A stretch of DNA of 64,000 nucleotides from Alphaproteobacteria bacterium (GTDB lineage: Bacteria; Pseudomonadota; Alphaproteobacteria; Rhizobiales; CAJQND01). The position numbers and the translations under genes were made by a program. Shown here piece after piece: positions 14,782 to 23,234 of the stretch (position 1 is the stretch's first letter; each line of letters starts with the position of its first letter). A model generated the notes under the pieces. The model did no database searches and had not been told where the DNA came from. It saw only the letters and a program-made list of their open reading frames with translations. Location: assembly GCA_024227565.1 (NCBI GenBank), contig JAAEUE010000081.1, positions 1 through 64,000 on the forward strand. Reading direction: 5' to 3'.

Positions 14782-16885
14782 GGGACGCGCCCTCCTCGGT
14801 TGAACGGGTAAGGATGATGTTGGCACCTGTATCGATCTCAACGCCGTAATGGGCATCGACGAAAGTCGTCGTTTGCGGCTCCACGATCAGCGCCGGCCCA
14901 TTGAACCGGTGTCCCGGTGCCAAGCTGTCACGCTCCATAACCGGCACCGCGCAGCTTGCGCCTTCTCCGCGCAAATAGACGCTGCGGGACTTGGCAGCTT
15001 CGGGAGCGCCCTGGTTCGATGTGCTACCTGCTTCAGGTTGAGGTTCGCTTGGTGTGGAGATCATCAGGGTCCAGTTCATGATCTCAATCTCCATGCCCTC
15101 AACCGAGCGGTGAAACTGCGCCCGGTAGGCTTCATCATAGGCCTCGCGCATGAGATCAAGATCGGCCTCTTCCAGATTTCGCAGCGGCAGCGGCACTTCA
15201 ATCTCGTGGCCCTGCCCGCGGTAGCGCATGAACGCCGCCCGGTGTTGGGTCAGGTTCGCGGCGGTGGTGCCTTGGGAGACGATGGCGCTGGCCTCATCAA
15301 CCATCTGATCGAAGAGCCTGTTCACAGCGCCAAGGTCGATCGCGCCAAAGGTCATGTAGAGGCTGCGCACGATCTCATAGGACACCGGCGCGCTGAGAAA
15401 CCCAACAGCTGACCCGACACCAGGATTTGGCGGGACGATGATGCGGTCCACCCCGATCTTGTCCGCCAGCCGCGTTGCGTGCAGCGGGCCGTTGCCGCCA
15501 AACGCGATCATGGTGCGCCGGCTGGTGTCCTTGCCATGTTCAGCGGCATGAATGCGGGCGGCGCTTGCCATGTTCTCGTCGACAATTTGCGAGATCCCAT
15601 AGGCGCCCTCCTCCAGATCCACGCCCATTTGCGCGCTGATAACCCGCTCGATCGCGCTGTGAGAGGCCTCAGGCTCAATCTGCAAGCGGCCTTCGGCAAA
15701 GTGTTCAGGATCAATGTACCCAAGTGCCACATCGCTGTCGGTGACGGTGGCGTCCGATCCGCCCCGGCCATAGCAGGCCGGCCCCGGCGCAGCACCGGCG
15801 CTTTCCGGACCAACGGTGATGCGGCCCAGCCGGTCCATACCCGCGATCGATCCGCCGCCGGCACCAATCTCGATCATCTCGATAACCGGGATGCGGACCG
15901 GCAGACCGCTGCCTTTGATAAACCGGGCCGCACGGCCAATCTCAAAGTGCCGGGAGGTCTGGGGCCTGCCCTTGTCGATCAGGCAGATCTTTGCCGTGGT
16001 GCCTCCCATATCAAAGGACACGGCTTCGTCGCACCCGGCGGCCTGGGCAATCTGGCAGGCTAGAATGGCGCCGCCGCTTGGGCCCGATTCCACCAGCCTG
16101 ATGGGGAACCGGATGGCGGTCTCCAGCGTGGTCATCCCCCCGCCGGAGGTCATGACGAAGAACGGGCAGTCAAATCCACTTCGTTTGAGCGTTTCATCGA
16201 GCGCCGCCAGGTAGCGCTCCATCAGAGGCATCACATAGGCATTGGCCAGGGTGGTGCAGAGCCTGTCGAACTCCCTCACCTCAGGGCTCACCTCACTCGA
16301 CAGGCTCACCGCCATGCCGGGCCGCTTCTGGCGAATGAGCCTGGCTACGGCCTGTTCGTGCACATCGTTGGCGTAGGCATGCAGCAAGCACACAGCAATG
16401 CTGGTGACCCCCTCTGCCTCCAACCCCGCAAGCACCCCGTCCAACGCAGCTTCGTCCAACGGCTTCAGCACCTCGCCTTGCGCCGAGATCCGTTCAGGCA
16501 CCGCAAAGCAGCGTTCTCTGGGCACATAGAGATCCGGCTTGTCGATGTTGATGTCGTACTGATCGTAGCGCCGCTCGTAGGCGATCTCCAGAATGTCGCG
16601 GAAACCTTCTGTGGTGATCACGCCCACGGTTGCGCCCTTGCGCTCAATCAGGGCGTTGGTGGCCAGCGTGGTGCCGTGAATGAAACTGCCCACATCGGAA
16701 GGTGAAAGGCCCGCCCGTTCCAACGCGGAGGTCACCCCGGTCATGGCGCCTGTGACCGGGTCATCGGGCGTTGTCAGGCACTTCGCGGTGATGTAGCCGG
16801 AAATTTCTCCAGGCGCCTGAATGGCAACGTCAGTGAAAGTGCCGCCAATATCGACGGCGAGCCGGGCTTTGGATTGTGTTTTCAT
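14774..16885 (-). CDS. hyuA: hydantoinase A / oxoprolinase family ATPase subunit
   Basis: A 703-residue partner of HyuB. The N-terminal nucleotide-binding motif ARLAVDIGGTFTDVA and the second phosphate loop SFDMGGTTAKICLID are visible, as are HGTTLATNALIERKGA and the C-terminal GPALIVEPQTTTFVDAHYG. This subunit hydrolyses ATP to activate the cyclic amide opened by the complex. ATG at 16885 chosen because the family begins with this strand. First gene of the hyuAB pair; no transporter or regulator is adjacent. Confidence 0.88.
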   Translation of the reverse strand: MKTQSKARLAVDIGGTFTDVAIQAPGEISGYITAKCLTTPDDPVTGAMTGVTSALERAGLSPSDVGSFIHGTTLATNALIERKGATVGVITTEGFRDILEIAYERRYDQYDINIDKPDLYVPRERCFAVPERISAQGEVLKPLDEAALDGVLAGLEAEGVTSIAVCLLHAYANDVHEQAVARLIRQKRPGMAVSLSSEVSPEVREFDRLCTTLANAYVMPLMERYLAALDETLKRSGFDCPFFVMTSGGGMTTLETAIRFPIRLVESGPSGGAILACQIAQAAGCDEAVSFDMGGTTAKICLIDKGRPQTSRHFEIGRAARFIKGSGLPVRIPVIEMIEIGAGGGSIAGMDRLGRITVGPESAGAAPGPACYGRGGSDATVTDSDVALGYIDPEHFAEGRLQIEPEASHSAIERVISAQMGVDLEEGAYGISQIVDENMASAARIHAAEHGKDTSRRTMIAFGGNGPLHATRLADKIGVDRIIVPPNPGVGSAVGFLSAPVSYEIVRSLYMTFGAIDLGAVNRLFDQMVDEASAIVSQGTTAANLTQHRAAFMRYRGQGHEIEVPLPLRNLEEADLDLMREAYDEAYRAQFHRSVEGMEIEIMNWTLMISTPSEPQPEAGSTSNQGAPEAAKSRSVYLRGEGASCAVPVMERDSLAPGHRFNGPALIVEPQTTTFVDAHYGVEIDTGANIILTRSTEEGASHG

Positions 16886-17332
16886 TTTGGTGACACTTTG
16901 AAAGGAATGGGGAGCCAGACCCGTCACCGTTGTGAATTCCAACTGGCGGCCGGGTGCTTTAAAGAGCAGCGCACCCCGCACAGGGCACCAGATTATGGCC
17001 TTCGTGCCTGCGGCCAACCTTCAACGTTGTGACTTGCGGCAGCATCTGCTGCTCCTCGCCAATTGTGCCGACGGCCAGTTAGAACATTGCGTAAAATATG
17101 GTCAAGTGAGAAATTTTACACTTGTCTCAGCCGCTTATCGAAAGTGAATTTAGTCCGTGTCCGCCACAATTCGGTCCAAATTTGGTTAATATCCTGTGTA
17201 TCTTCAAACATGCTTAATGAAACATAACACCTCGGGACAAGCATGGTTGGTTGGTCGTTAGGTACCATGTCTTTGGGGATCTAAGTACCTAGGTGTGTAA
17301 TTGTGTTGGCGTATTTCGCCTGGAGGGGATCC
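16886..17332. other. divergent intergenic region with dyads
   Basis: No gene seen between hyuA and the lytic transglycosylase. Two dyads stand out: the interlaced pair at 17091-17124 (listed separately) and TAGGTAC/GTACCTA at 17259-17265 and 17285-17291, upstream of the lipoprotein gene. The region must hold promoters for both divergent genes. Confidence 0.5.
17091..17124. promoter_or_regulatory. two interlaced inverted repeats
   Basis: GTAAAAT (17091-17097) pairs with ATTTTAC (17113-17119), and CAAGTG (17103-17108) pairs with CACTTG (17119-17124). The arms interlock, so only one stem can form at a time unless as a pseudoknot; as DNA they could be two overlapping operators. About 205 bp upstream of hyuA and 210 bp upstream of the lipoprotein gene. 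Confidence 0.35.
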
Positions 17333-18040
17333 ATGCGTGGATTTTTACTGATCGCCGGTTTGGCGATACTACTAAGCGGATGTGTGAGTTCGGGAACGAC
17401 TTCCACGAAATCTTATCGGGTTGCAGGTGCTGAGCATGATCGCTCAATTAACTCCTCCAGCTTGAGATCTAAGAAGAAAAGGCGGATCGCCCGCAAGCGC
17501 ATCAAGCGCAAGAAACGGCGCGTCCGCATTGCCAGCAGGCAAACCAGCGCCCGTATGGGCAAGTCTAATTTGGGCTCCTATAAAATCGTTAAAGTTCGCA
17601 AGGTTCGCGGACGCAAAGCGCGCCGGAAGTTCCGCAAGCGCATTGCAAGAGCCCGCACCCGCGGTCGTCTCTCCACTGCCCGCAAAAGCAGGGTTATGGC
17701 TGCTGTAAGGACACACGCCCGCAACGCCGGGGTCTCTCAATCAGTTGCCATGGCAGTTGTTCGCCAAGAGAGCTCATTCAATCCGAAAGCCCGTGGCAGC
17801 GTTGGCGAAATTGGCCTGATGCAGGTCAAATGCGCAACTGCCCGGTCGGTTGGCTACAAAGGGTCCTGCAAAGGCCTCTACAACGTCAACACGAACTTGA
17901 AATACGGCATGCGTTATCTGAAGAAAGCTCTGAAGCGCGGCAGCGTCGGCTACTACAATGCCGGCATCCATGCCAAGCGCCTGCCCCGTCAGGCCAAAAA
18001 ATATGCCAGCTCGGTAAGACGCAAACAGCGCAGATACTAA
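17333..18040 (+). CDS. very basic lytic transglycosylase lipoprotein
   Basis: A 235-residue exported lipoprotein: signal peptide with lipobox LLSGC (Cys20). Residues about 45-125 are an extremely Arg/Lys-rich linker (KKKRRIARKRIKRKKRRVRI and similar). The C-terminal part is an SLT/goose-lysozyme-type domain: catalytic Glu in VRQESSFNP, then GLMQV and GSVGYYNAG. It should cleave peptidoglycan between MurNAc and GlcNAc. ATG at 17333 is preceded by GGAGGGG. The polycation linker would hold it against anionic wall or DNA; that is inference. Confidence 0.85.
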   Translation: MRGFLLIAGLAILLSGCVSSGTTSTKSYRVAGAEHDRSINSSSLRSKKKRRIARKRIKRKKRRVRIASRQTSARMGKSNLGSYKIVKVRKVRGRKARRKFRKRIARARTRGRLSTARKSRVMAAVRTHARNAGVSQSVAMAVVRQESSFNPKARGSVGEIGLMQVKCATARSVGYKGSCKGLYNVNTNLKYGMRYLKKALKRGSVGYYNAGIHAKRLPRQAKKYASSVRRKQRRY

Positions 18041-18056
18041 GCCGAATTAATGCGCC

Positions 18057-18082
18057 ACCCGTTCATCCCATGATGAACGGGT
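18057..18082. terminator. hairpin between convergent genes
   Basis: Perfect 11-bp stem ACCCGTTCATC with GATGAACGGGT and loop CCAT. It covers the last codons and stop of the aldehyde dehydrogenase and begins 16 bp after the transglycosylase stop. No T-run, so efficiency is unclear. Confidence 0.5.
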
Positions 18083-19550
18083 CGGCCATCGGCTTTCCTG
18101 ACACTTCTATCATTGTGCCTTTGGTTTCGGTGAAATCGCGGATCGCGTCGATCCCCGCCTCGCGGCCATAGCCGCTGTTGCGGAACCCGCCAAACGGCGT
18201 GAGCACCGATGACCGCCGATAGGTGTTGACCCAAATGCGCCCTGCCCTGATGGCCCGGGCCATGCGGATACCGCGGCCAGAATCGCGGGTAAACACACCG
18301 CCGGCAAAAGCAAACTCGGTGCCGTTGGCAAGCGCAACGGCCTCTGCTTCATCGCTGAATTTGACCACACTGAGGATTGGCGCAAACAGTTCTGTCTGAA
18401 CGCATGGCAGATTTTGATCGTCGCACTCAATGATGGTCGGCTCAAAATACCAGCCCTTCGGCTGACCAGCGGGGCGTCCACCGCCGGTAATCACCCGGGC
18501 GCCGAGATCAACCGATTGCTGAATGATCCGCTCAGCCCGGTCCCTCTGCGCAGGTGTTGCCAGAGGTCCCATCTGCGTGGCTTCAACCAGCGGGTCTCCA
18601 ACCAGGATCGCCTCGGCACGTTCCTTGAGCATTCCGAGCATCTTGTCATAAACACCCTCCTGCAACAGCAAGCGTGAACCGGCCGCACAACTTTGCCCAC
18701 TCGCCCCGAATATGCCCGCCAGCACTCCGTTCACGGCGCTCTCCAAGTCGGCATCATCGAACACCACCACAGGTGACTTTCCGCCGAGCTCAAGGCTCAG
18801 CTTGGCGATGTTGTTGGCCGTGCTGGGGATGATGCGTCGCGCGGTTTCGATGCCGCCGGTAAAGCTTATCCGGTCAATCTGCGGATGCGCCGTCAGCGCC
18901 CGTCCGCAGGGCTCCCCATGGCCGGTGATCACATTGAACGTTCCAGGTGGCAGATCGAGCTCCGCCACAATGGCGGCGAACTCAAGCATGGCCGCAGAGG
19001 CATGTTCCGAGGCTTTGACAATTATCGAATTGCCCGCCGCAAGCGCGGGACCAACTTTGTTGGCGGCAAGCTGGATCTGAGTGTTCCAGGGCACAATCGC
19101 AGCCACCACGCCCACCGGCTCGTGGGTCACATACATCAAGTTCTGATCGGGCGCCAATGGTGGAACATAACCGTTCACCTTGTCGGCAAGCCCTCCGTAG
19201 AACTCATACATGGCCGCCACATTGTTGGCCTGCCAACGGGTCTCGCGGAACAGCTTGCCGGTATCTATCGTTTCAATTCGCCCCAGGTCTTCGGCCTTTG
19301 GCTTGATCAGCTCAGCCAGCTGGCGCAGCTTTTTGCCCCGCTCTGTCGGTGAAGTGCGCGGCCAGGGCCCTTCCTCAAATGCAGAACGCGCAGCTTCGAC
19401 GGCGCGGTTCACATCGGCCTCTGAGGCGGCCGGAATTTCAGCCCAATCTTCTTCCGTGGCCGGATTTGTCGAGGCGAAGCTCTCACCGCCCTCAGCCTGG
19501 CACCAGTCGCCGGCAATGAACATTTGATAGGGTTGCAAGTCAGCAGTCAT
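18063..19550 (-). CDS. NAD(P)-dependent aldehyde dehydrogenase
   Basis: A 495-residue ALDH superfamily enzyme, cytoplasmic, full length. The cofactor-binding segment VPWNTQIQLAANKVGPALAA, the general base in LELGGKSP and the catalytic Cys in FGASGQSCAAGSR are all present. It oxidises an aldehyde to the acid; betaine-aldehyde and semialdehyde dehydrogenases are the nearest general type but the substrate is not clear. Start ATG 19550 (MTADLQPYQMFIAG). Divergent from the hydrolase/RidA pair over 74 bp, suggesting shared control. Confidence 0.9.
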   Translation of the reverse strand: MTADLQPYQMFIAGDWCQAEGGESFASTNPATEEDWAEIPAASEADVNRAVEAARSAFEEGPWPRTSPTERGKKLRQLAELIKPKAEDLGRIETIDTGKLFRETRWQANNVAAMYEFYGGLADKVNGYVPPLAPDQNLMYVTHEPVGVVAAIVPWNTQIQLAANKVGPALAAGNSIIVKASEHASAAMLEFAAIVAELDLPPGTFNVITGHGEPCGRALTAHPQIDRISFTGGIETARRIIPSTANNIAKLSLELGGKSPVVVFDDADLESAVNGVLAGIFGASGQSCAAGSRLLLQEGVYDKMLGMLKERAEAILVGDPLVEATQMGPLATPAQRDRAERIIQQSVDLGARVITGGGRPAGQPKGWYFEPTIIECDDQNLPCVQTELFAPILSVVKFSDEAEAVALANGTEFAFAGGVFTRDSGRGIRMARAIRAGRIWVNTYRRSSVLTPFGGFRNSGYGREAGIDAIRDFTETKGTMIEVSGKPMADPFIMG

Positions 19551-19624
19551 TTCAGGTCTTCCCATGTGGACAGAGCGACGGTAGCCTCAACCGTGCCAAT
19601 TGCAACCCTCTCAACGGAGTATTC

Positions 19625-20410
19625 GTGCCGTTCTCCCGTCAAGATCCTAAGCTGTTCTATCTGCACGAGGGCTCCGGCCCCAACCTGGTGCTTATTCACG
19701 GCGTCGGGTCCCAGCACGGTGACTGGGAGGGGGTTGCCAAGGCTTTGGCGGGCAAGTTCTCGATCCTTCGCTACGACCTTAGAGGACACGGCACCTCCGC
19801 CGCGCCGCCGGGGCCATACGAGATTGAAGATTTTGCCGCTGACCTCATTGCCCTGATGGATGAGATCGGGCTGGACCGGCCCCACATCGCCGGTTTCTCT
19901 CTCGGTGGGCTCATTGCCCAATGCATCGCCTTGAACCACCCTGATCGTGTCGACAAGCTGGCGCTGCTTGGCACTGTTGCCGGGCGCACGCCAGAAGAGC
20001 GGGCACGGGTGGAGGGCCGGCTGGAGTTCATCGCGTCCTCCCACCCGGCAGATTATTTCGACCAGTCGGTGAGCCGATGGTTTACGGAGGCGTTCCAGGC
20101 TGCCCGTCCAGATGTGGTTGCTGCGCGCAAAGCGGTGGTCACAGCAATGGACGGAGACGCCTATGCGGCGGCCTACTATGCCCTGGCCATGACGGATTTT
20201 GCGGATCGTCTAGGCGAGATCTCCCATGAAACCCTCGTGGCGACAGGTGAGGACGACATAGGTTCCAACCCCCGCATGGCGCACTTCATGGCCGGTGCCA
20301 TAACGAACAGCCGGTTGGAAATCTTGCCGGGTCTGCGCCATTCAATTTTGTTGGAAGCCCCCGATCAAGTGGCGGGAGTGTTGTCAGACTTCTTCCTTGA
20401 AACAAGCTGA
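19625..20410 (+). CDS. alpha/beta hydrolase
   Basis: A 261-residue alpha/beta hydrolase of the 3-oxoadipate enol-lactonase/BioH-like group. The oxyanion segment LIHGVGSQHGDW, the nucleophile elbow AGFSLGGLIAQ (Ser) and the C-terminal His in LRHSILLEAP are present. GTG start. It is 12 bp ahead of the triple-RidA gene, so the two are co-transcribed. In a pathway with HyuAB and an aldehyde dehydrogenase, hydrolysis of an ester, lactone or amide intermediate is plausible. Confidence 0.82.
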   Translation: MPFSRQDPKLFYLHEGSGPNLVLIHGVGSQHGDWEGVAKALAGKFSILRYDLRGHGTSAAPPGPYEIEDFAADLIALMDEIGLDRPHIAGFSLGGLIAQCIALNHPDRVDKLALLGTVAGRTPEERARVEGRLEFIASSHPADYFDQSVSRWFTEAFQAARPDVVAARKAVVTAMDGDAYAAAYYALAMTDFADRLGEISHETLVATGEDDIGSNPRMAHFMAGAITNSRLEILPGLRHSILLEAPDQVAGVLSDFFLETS

Positions 20411-20422
20411 GAGAGCAAAACT

Positions 20423-21643
20423 ATGGAACACATGTGGCGATGGCCAACCGACCGGGTTCACCATGTCTCGGGCTCAGCGGCAAATCTGACCTTCGTCGGC
20501 GGGGCCGGTGATTTTGGCAGCACCGGAGATATCCGCAATGCCGGCAATCTTGATGCCCAGATCGAAGGGGCAATGGGCAACGTCTCTGATGCGCTCGCCG
20601 CAGAAAGCTGCACCTTGGCCGACATTGTCCGCATCAAGGCCTACTACACTGCCGATTGTGACGATTGGCACGTGATTGCTAAAATTGCCGCCCTCTTGCC
20701 CGATGACCCAATGGCCTGCATCAGCACCATTCCAGAGCCACTCCAGCCGTTTGAGGGCCAAGTGGTTCAGCTTCAGGTCATTGCCCAACGAGGCTGGCGC
20801 AATCTTGAAGATGTGCGGGTTGCGACCCACCCGGTGCCGCCCACTTGGTCGAAGCAGTTTTCAGGCCGCAGCGTTACGGGCGGCCTGCGCGCCGGCGAGT
20901 TCATCACCATCGCCAACCGCACAGCCGCTGATGCGGACGGGAGCATCGCGGCGCCCGGCGACGGGGCAAGCCAGAGCCACGCAATTATGGGCACCCATGA
21001 GGCCACCCTGGCCGAGCTGGGCGCAGGCATGCAGGATTGCGTCAAGATGGAGGGCCATTTCTTCGGCACCACCCGCGAAGATTGGGCGCCGCTCGCAAAG
21101 GCGCGGGCGAGCCATTTTGCCGAACCTGGACCGCCGGCCACCGTGGTGCCCTGCCAGCGCCTCAACCCGGAAGGCGCGGTGACGAAGATCGACGTTTTGG
21201 CGATGCGCGAGCGGCGTAACAGTTATGACAAATACATCCCGCGTGAAGATCATTGGCCAGACCGGGTGTGGGACTGGCCGCTCAATCTGCCCTACCGGCA
21301 AGCCATCAAGTTGCGCGACATGATCTGGCTCGGCGGCCAGGTGCCCTCAGAGCCGTTCGCCAATACAGGCAAACGCATGATGCCCGGCAACCTGCCCGGC
21401 CAAACCCGGTTGACCATGTCGGTGATTGAAGACCTGCTGCGTGGCTTCAACAGACGGCCGGCCGATCTGAAACTTATGATCTGTTACTACACTTGCGCCG
21501 AGGGCGAGACGACCACACACCAGATGCTCGACATTCTGGCCCAATGTGTGGGCGGCGTCCTGCCCCCAACCACGTTAGTGCCCAAGACCATGATGCACAC
21601 GCCTGAGAACACCGTTGAGATCTGGGGCGTAGCCCAGGGCTAG
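20423..21643 (+). CDS. triple-domain RidA-like protein
   Basis: A 406-residue protein with three consecutive RidA/YjgF-like domains: about 10-125, 140-260 and 285-406. Each keeps the fold features (long helix, KAYY/EGHF/ICYY strand, C-terminal strand such as VEIWGVAQG). The arginine that binds the carboxylate in catalytic RidA (PAR or PQR motif) is missing in all three: ACISTI, PATVVP and PTTLVP. One chain could form the whole trimer that single RidA proteins assemble. Activity is therefore uncertain; binding or a different reaction is possible. Co-transcribed with the hydrolase. Confidence 0.75.
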   Translation: MEHMWRWPTDRVHHVSGSAANLTFVGGAGDFGSTGDIRNAGNLDAQIEGAMGNVSDALAAESCTLADIVRIKAYYTADCDDWHVIAKIAALLPDDPMACISTIPEPLQPFEGQVVQLQVIAQRGWRNLEDVRVATHPVPPTWSKQFSGRSVTGGLRAGEFITIANRTAADADGSIAAPGDGASQSHAIMGTHEATLAELGAGMQDCVKMEGHFFGTTREDWAPLAKARASHFAEPGPPATVVPCQRLNPEGAVTKIDVLAMRERRNSYDKYIPREDHWPDRVWDWPLNLPYRQAIKLRDMIWLGGQVPSEPFANTGKRMMPGNLPGQTRLTMSVIEDLLRGFNRRPADLKLMICYYTCAEGETTTHQMLDILAQCVGGVLPPTTLVPKTMMHTPENTVEIWGVAQG

Positions 21644-21652
21644 CGATCTATT

Positions 21653-22477
21653 CTATTTGGCGTTTGGAAAGAACATTTGCTGGCCTGCAATCTTGTGGGC
21701 CCCGATATGAGCTTGCCCGGCGGGGCTGACCAACCAATCAATGAAGGTTTGGCCAAGCTCAGCTTTCACGTCAGGGCATTTGGCCCGGTTCACCAGAATG
21801 ACCCCATACTGATTGAACATGGCCTTGTCGCCTTCAGCGAGGATCTTGAAATCGTTCTTGTTCTTGAAGTTGATCCAGGTTGCCCGGTCGGTCATCACAT
21901 AGGCGCCCATCCCCACGGCCGTGTTCAGGGTGGCGCCCATTCCAGAGCCTGTGGCGCGGTACCATTTGCCTGATGCCGGGGCGGGATCAATTCCAGCCGC
22001 ACTCCACAGCGCCAGCTCTTTCTTGTGGGTCCCGCTATCGTCTCCGCGCGAGGCAAAGGGCGCTGCGACGCCGGCGATCTTTTGCAGCGCGCCAACCACA
22101 TCGCTCATGCCCGCAATCTTTGCAGGGTCTGCTTCCGGCCCGACAATGACAAAATCGTTGTACATGAGATCCAGGCGCTTCACGCCAAACCCGTCGGCAA
22201 CAAACTTCTGCTCGGCCGGCTTGGAATGCACCAGCAAAACATCCCCATCGCAGTTGCGTGCATTGCGGATGGCCTGGCCCGTGCCCACGGCAACCACATG
22301 GACCTCGATGCCGGTTTCAGCTTCAAACCTTGGGAGCAGATGATCATAGAGCCCAGAATTGGCGGTCGAGGTGGTGGATTGAATGAAGATTGATTTGCCG
22401 GCAGCCTGAACGGTGCCCGGCGCAGCGAAAACGGATACAAGCAGGCCGGCGAGCAAACACAGTCTTCCGGCATTCAT
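21653..22477 (-). CDS. tupA: tungstate-type ABC transporter substrate-binding protein
   Basis: A 274-residue periplasmic protein with a signal peptide ending VQAAG. The mature start IQSTTSTANSGLYDHLLPRF, then GTGQAIRNARNCDGDVLLVH and LMYNDFVIVGPEADPAK are hallmarks of the TupA/WtpA-like group that binds tungstate with high selectivity over molybdate. ATG at 22477 chosen for the signal peptide. Last gene of the tupB-tupC-tupA run, an order that differs from the usual A-B-C. Specificity (tungstate or molybdate) is by family. Confidence 0.85.
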   Translation of the reverse strand: MNAGRLCLLAGLLVSVFAAPGTVQAAGKSIFIQSTTSTANSGLYDHLLPRFEAETGIEVHVVAVGTGQAIRNARNCDGDVLLVHSKPAEQKFVADGFGVKRLDLMYNDFVIVGPEADPAKIAGMSDVVGALQKIAGVAAPFASRGDDSGTHKKELALWSAAGIDPAPASGKWYRATGSGMGATLNTAVGMGAYVMTDRATWINFKNKNDFKILAEGDKAMFNQYGVILVNRAKCPDVKAELGQTFIDWLVSPAGQAHIGAHKIAGQQMFFPNAK

Positions 22478-22502
22478 AAGAACGCTCCTTGTTTTGGGGT
22501 CA

Positions 22503-23234
22503 TCACACAACAATTCTGCCCTCCAGATAGGCTTGGGCAACCTGGCTTGTGGGATGGGTGAAAAAAGCCTCAGCAGCACTCTGTTCGGCCACCTTGCCTT
22601 GGTGCAAAAACACAATCTCGTCGCCAAGCCTCTTGGCCTGACCAATATCGTGGGTGACGAAGATGATCTTCACCCCCTCAGCACAAGCGCTTTTCAGAAT
22701 GTCTTCGATCACCGCCACCGATGCCGGGTCTAGGTTGGCGGTGGGTTCGTCCAACAGCAACACATCAGGCCGGCAACTCAAGGCACGCGCGAGCGAGAGC
22801 CGTTGCTGCTCTCCGCCTGACAAAAGCCGTGCAGGCCGTGCCGAAAGATCGGCCAAACCCACAAGCTCAAGCAGTTCATCGCGCCAGGCGGCATCCAACT
22901 GGCCGCGCACCTTCAGGGCAAAGTCAATGTTGGCGGAAACCGATCTGCGCAACAGAACCGGGCTTTGGAACACCATCGCCTGACGTTGGCGCACCGCGTT
23001 GGATTGAGTTTGCCCGGCCCACAGGATGGTGCCCGAGGTTTGCGAAATCAAACCGTGGAGCAAACGCAGCAATAGGCTCTTGCCGGCGCCATTGTAGCCC
23101 ATGATCACCGTGACGCCGGGCTCACTGATCGTCAGGTCAATGCCGTCGATCAACAATTGCCCGGCAAGATCGAGGTTCAGACCACTGACCTCCAGAGGCA
23201 TCAGCGCGTTGGTCTTCGCGGTGCACTCAGGCAT
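22503..23234 (-). CDS. tupC: tungstate-type ABC transporter ATPase
   Basis: A 243-residue ABC ATPase with Walker A GYNGAGKS, signature LSGGEQQR, Walker B VLLLDEP and the His switch in FVTHDIGQ. It powers uptake through TupB. The ATG at 23234 overlaps the tupB stop by 8 bp (a TTG at 23240 is possible), so coupling is likely. No TOBE/regulatory domain follows, unlike ModC. Confidence 0.85.
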   Translation of the reverse strand: MPECTAKTNALMPLEVSGLNLDLAGQLLIDGIDLTISEPGVTVIMGYNGAGKSLLLRLLHGLISQTSGTILWAGQTQSNAVRQRQAMVFQSPVLLRRSVSANIDFALKVRGQLDAAWRDELLELVGLADLSARPARLLSGGEQQRLSLARALSCRPDVLLLDEPTANLDPASVAVIEDILKSACAEGVKIIFVTHDIGQAKRLGDEIVFLHQGKVAEQSAAEAFFTHPTSQVAQAYLEGRIVV

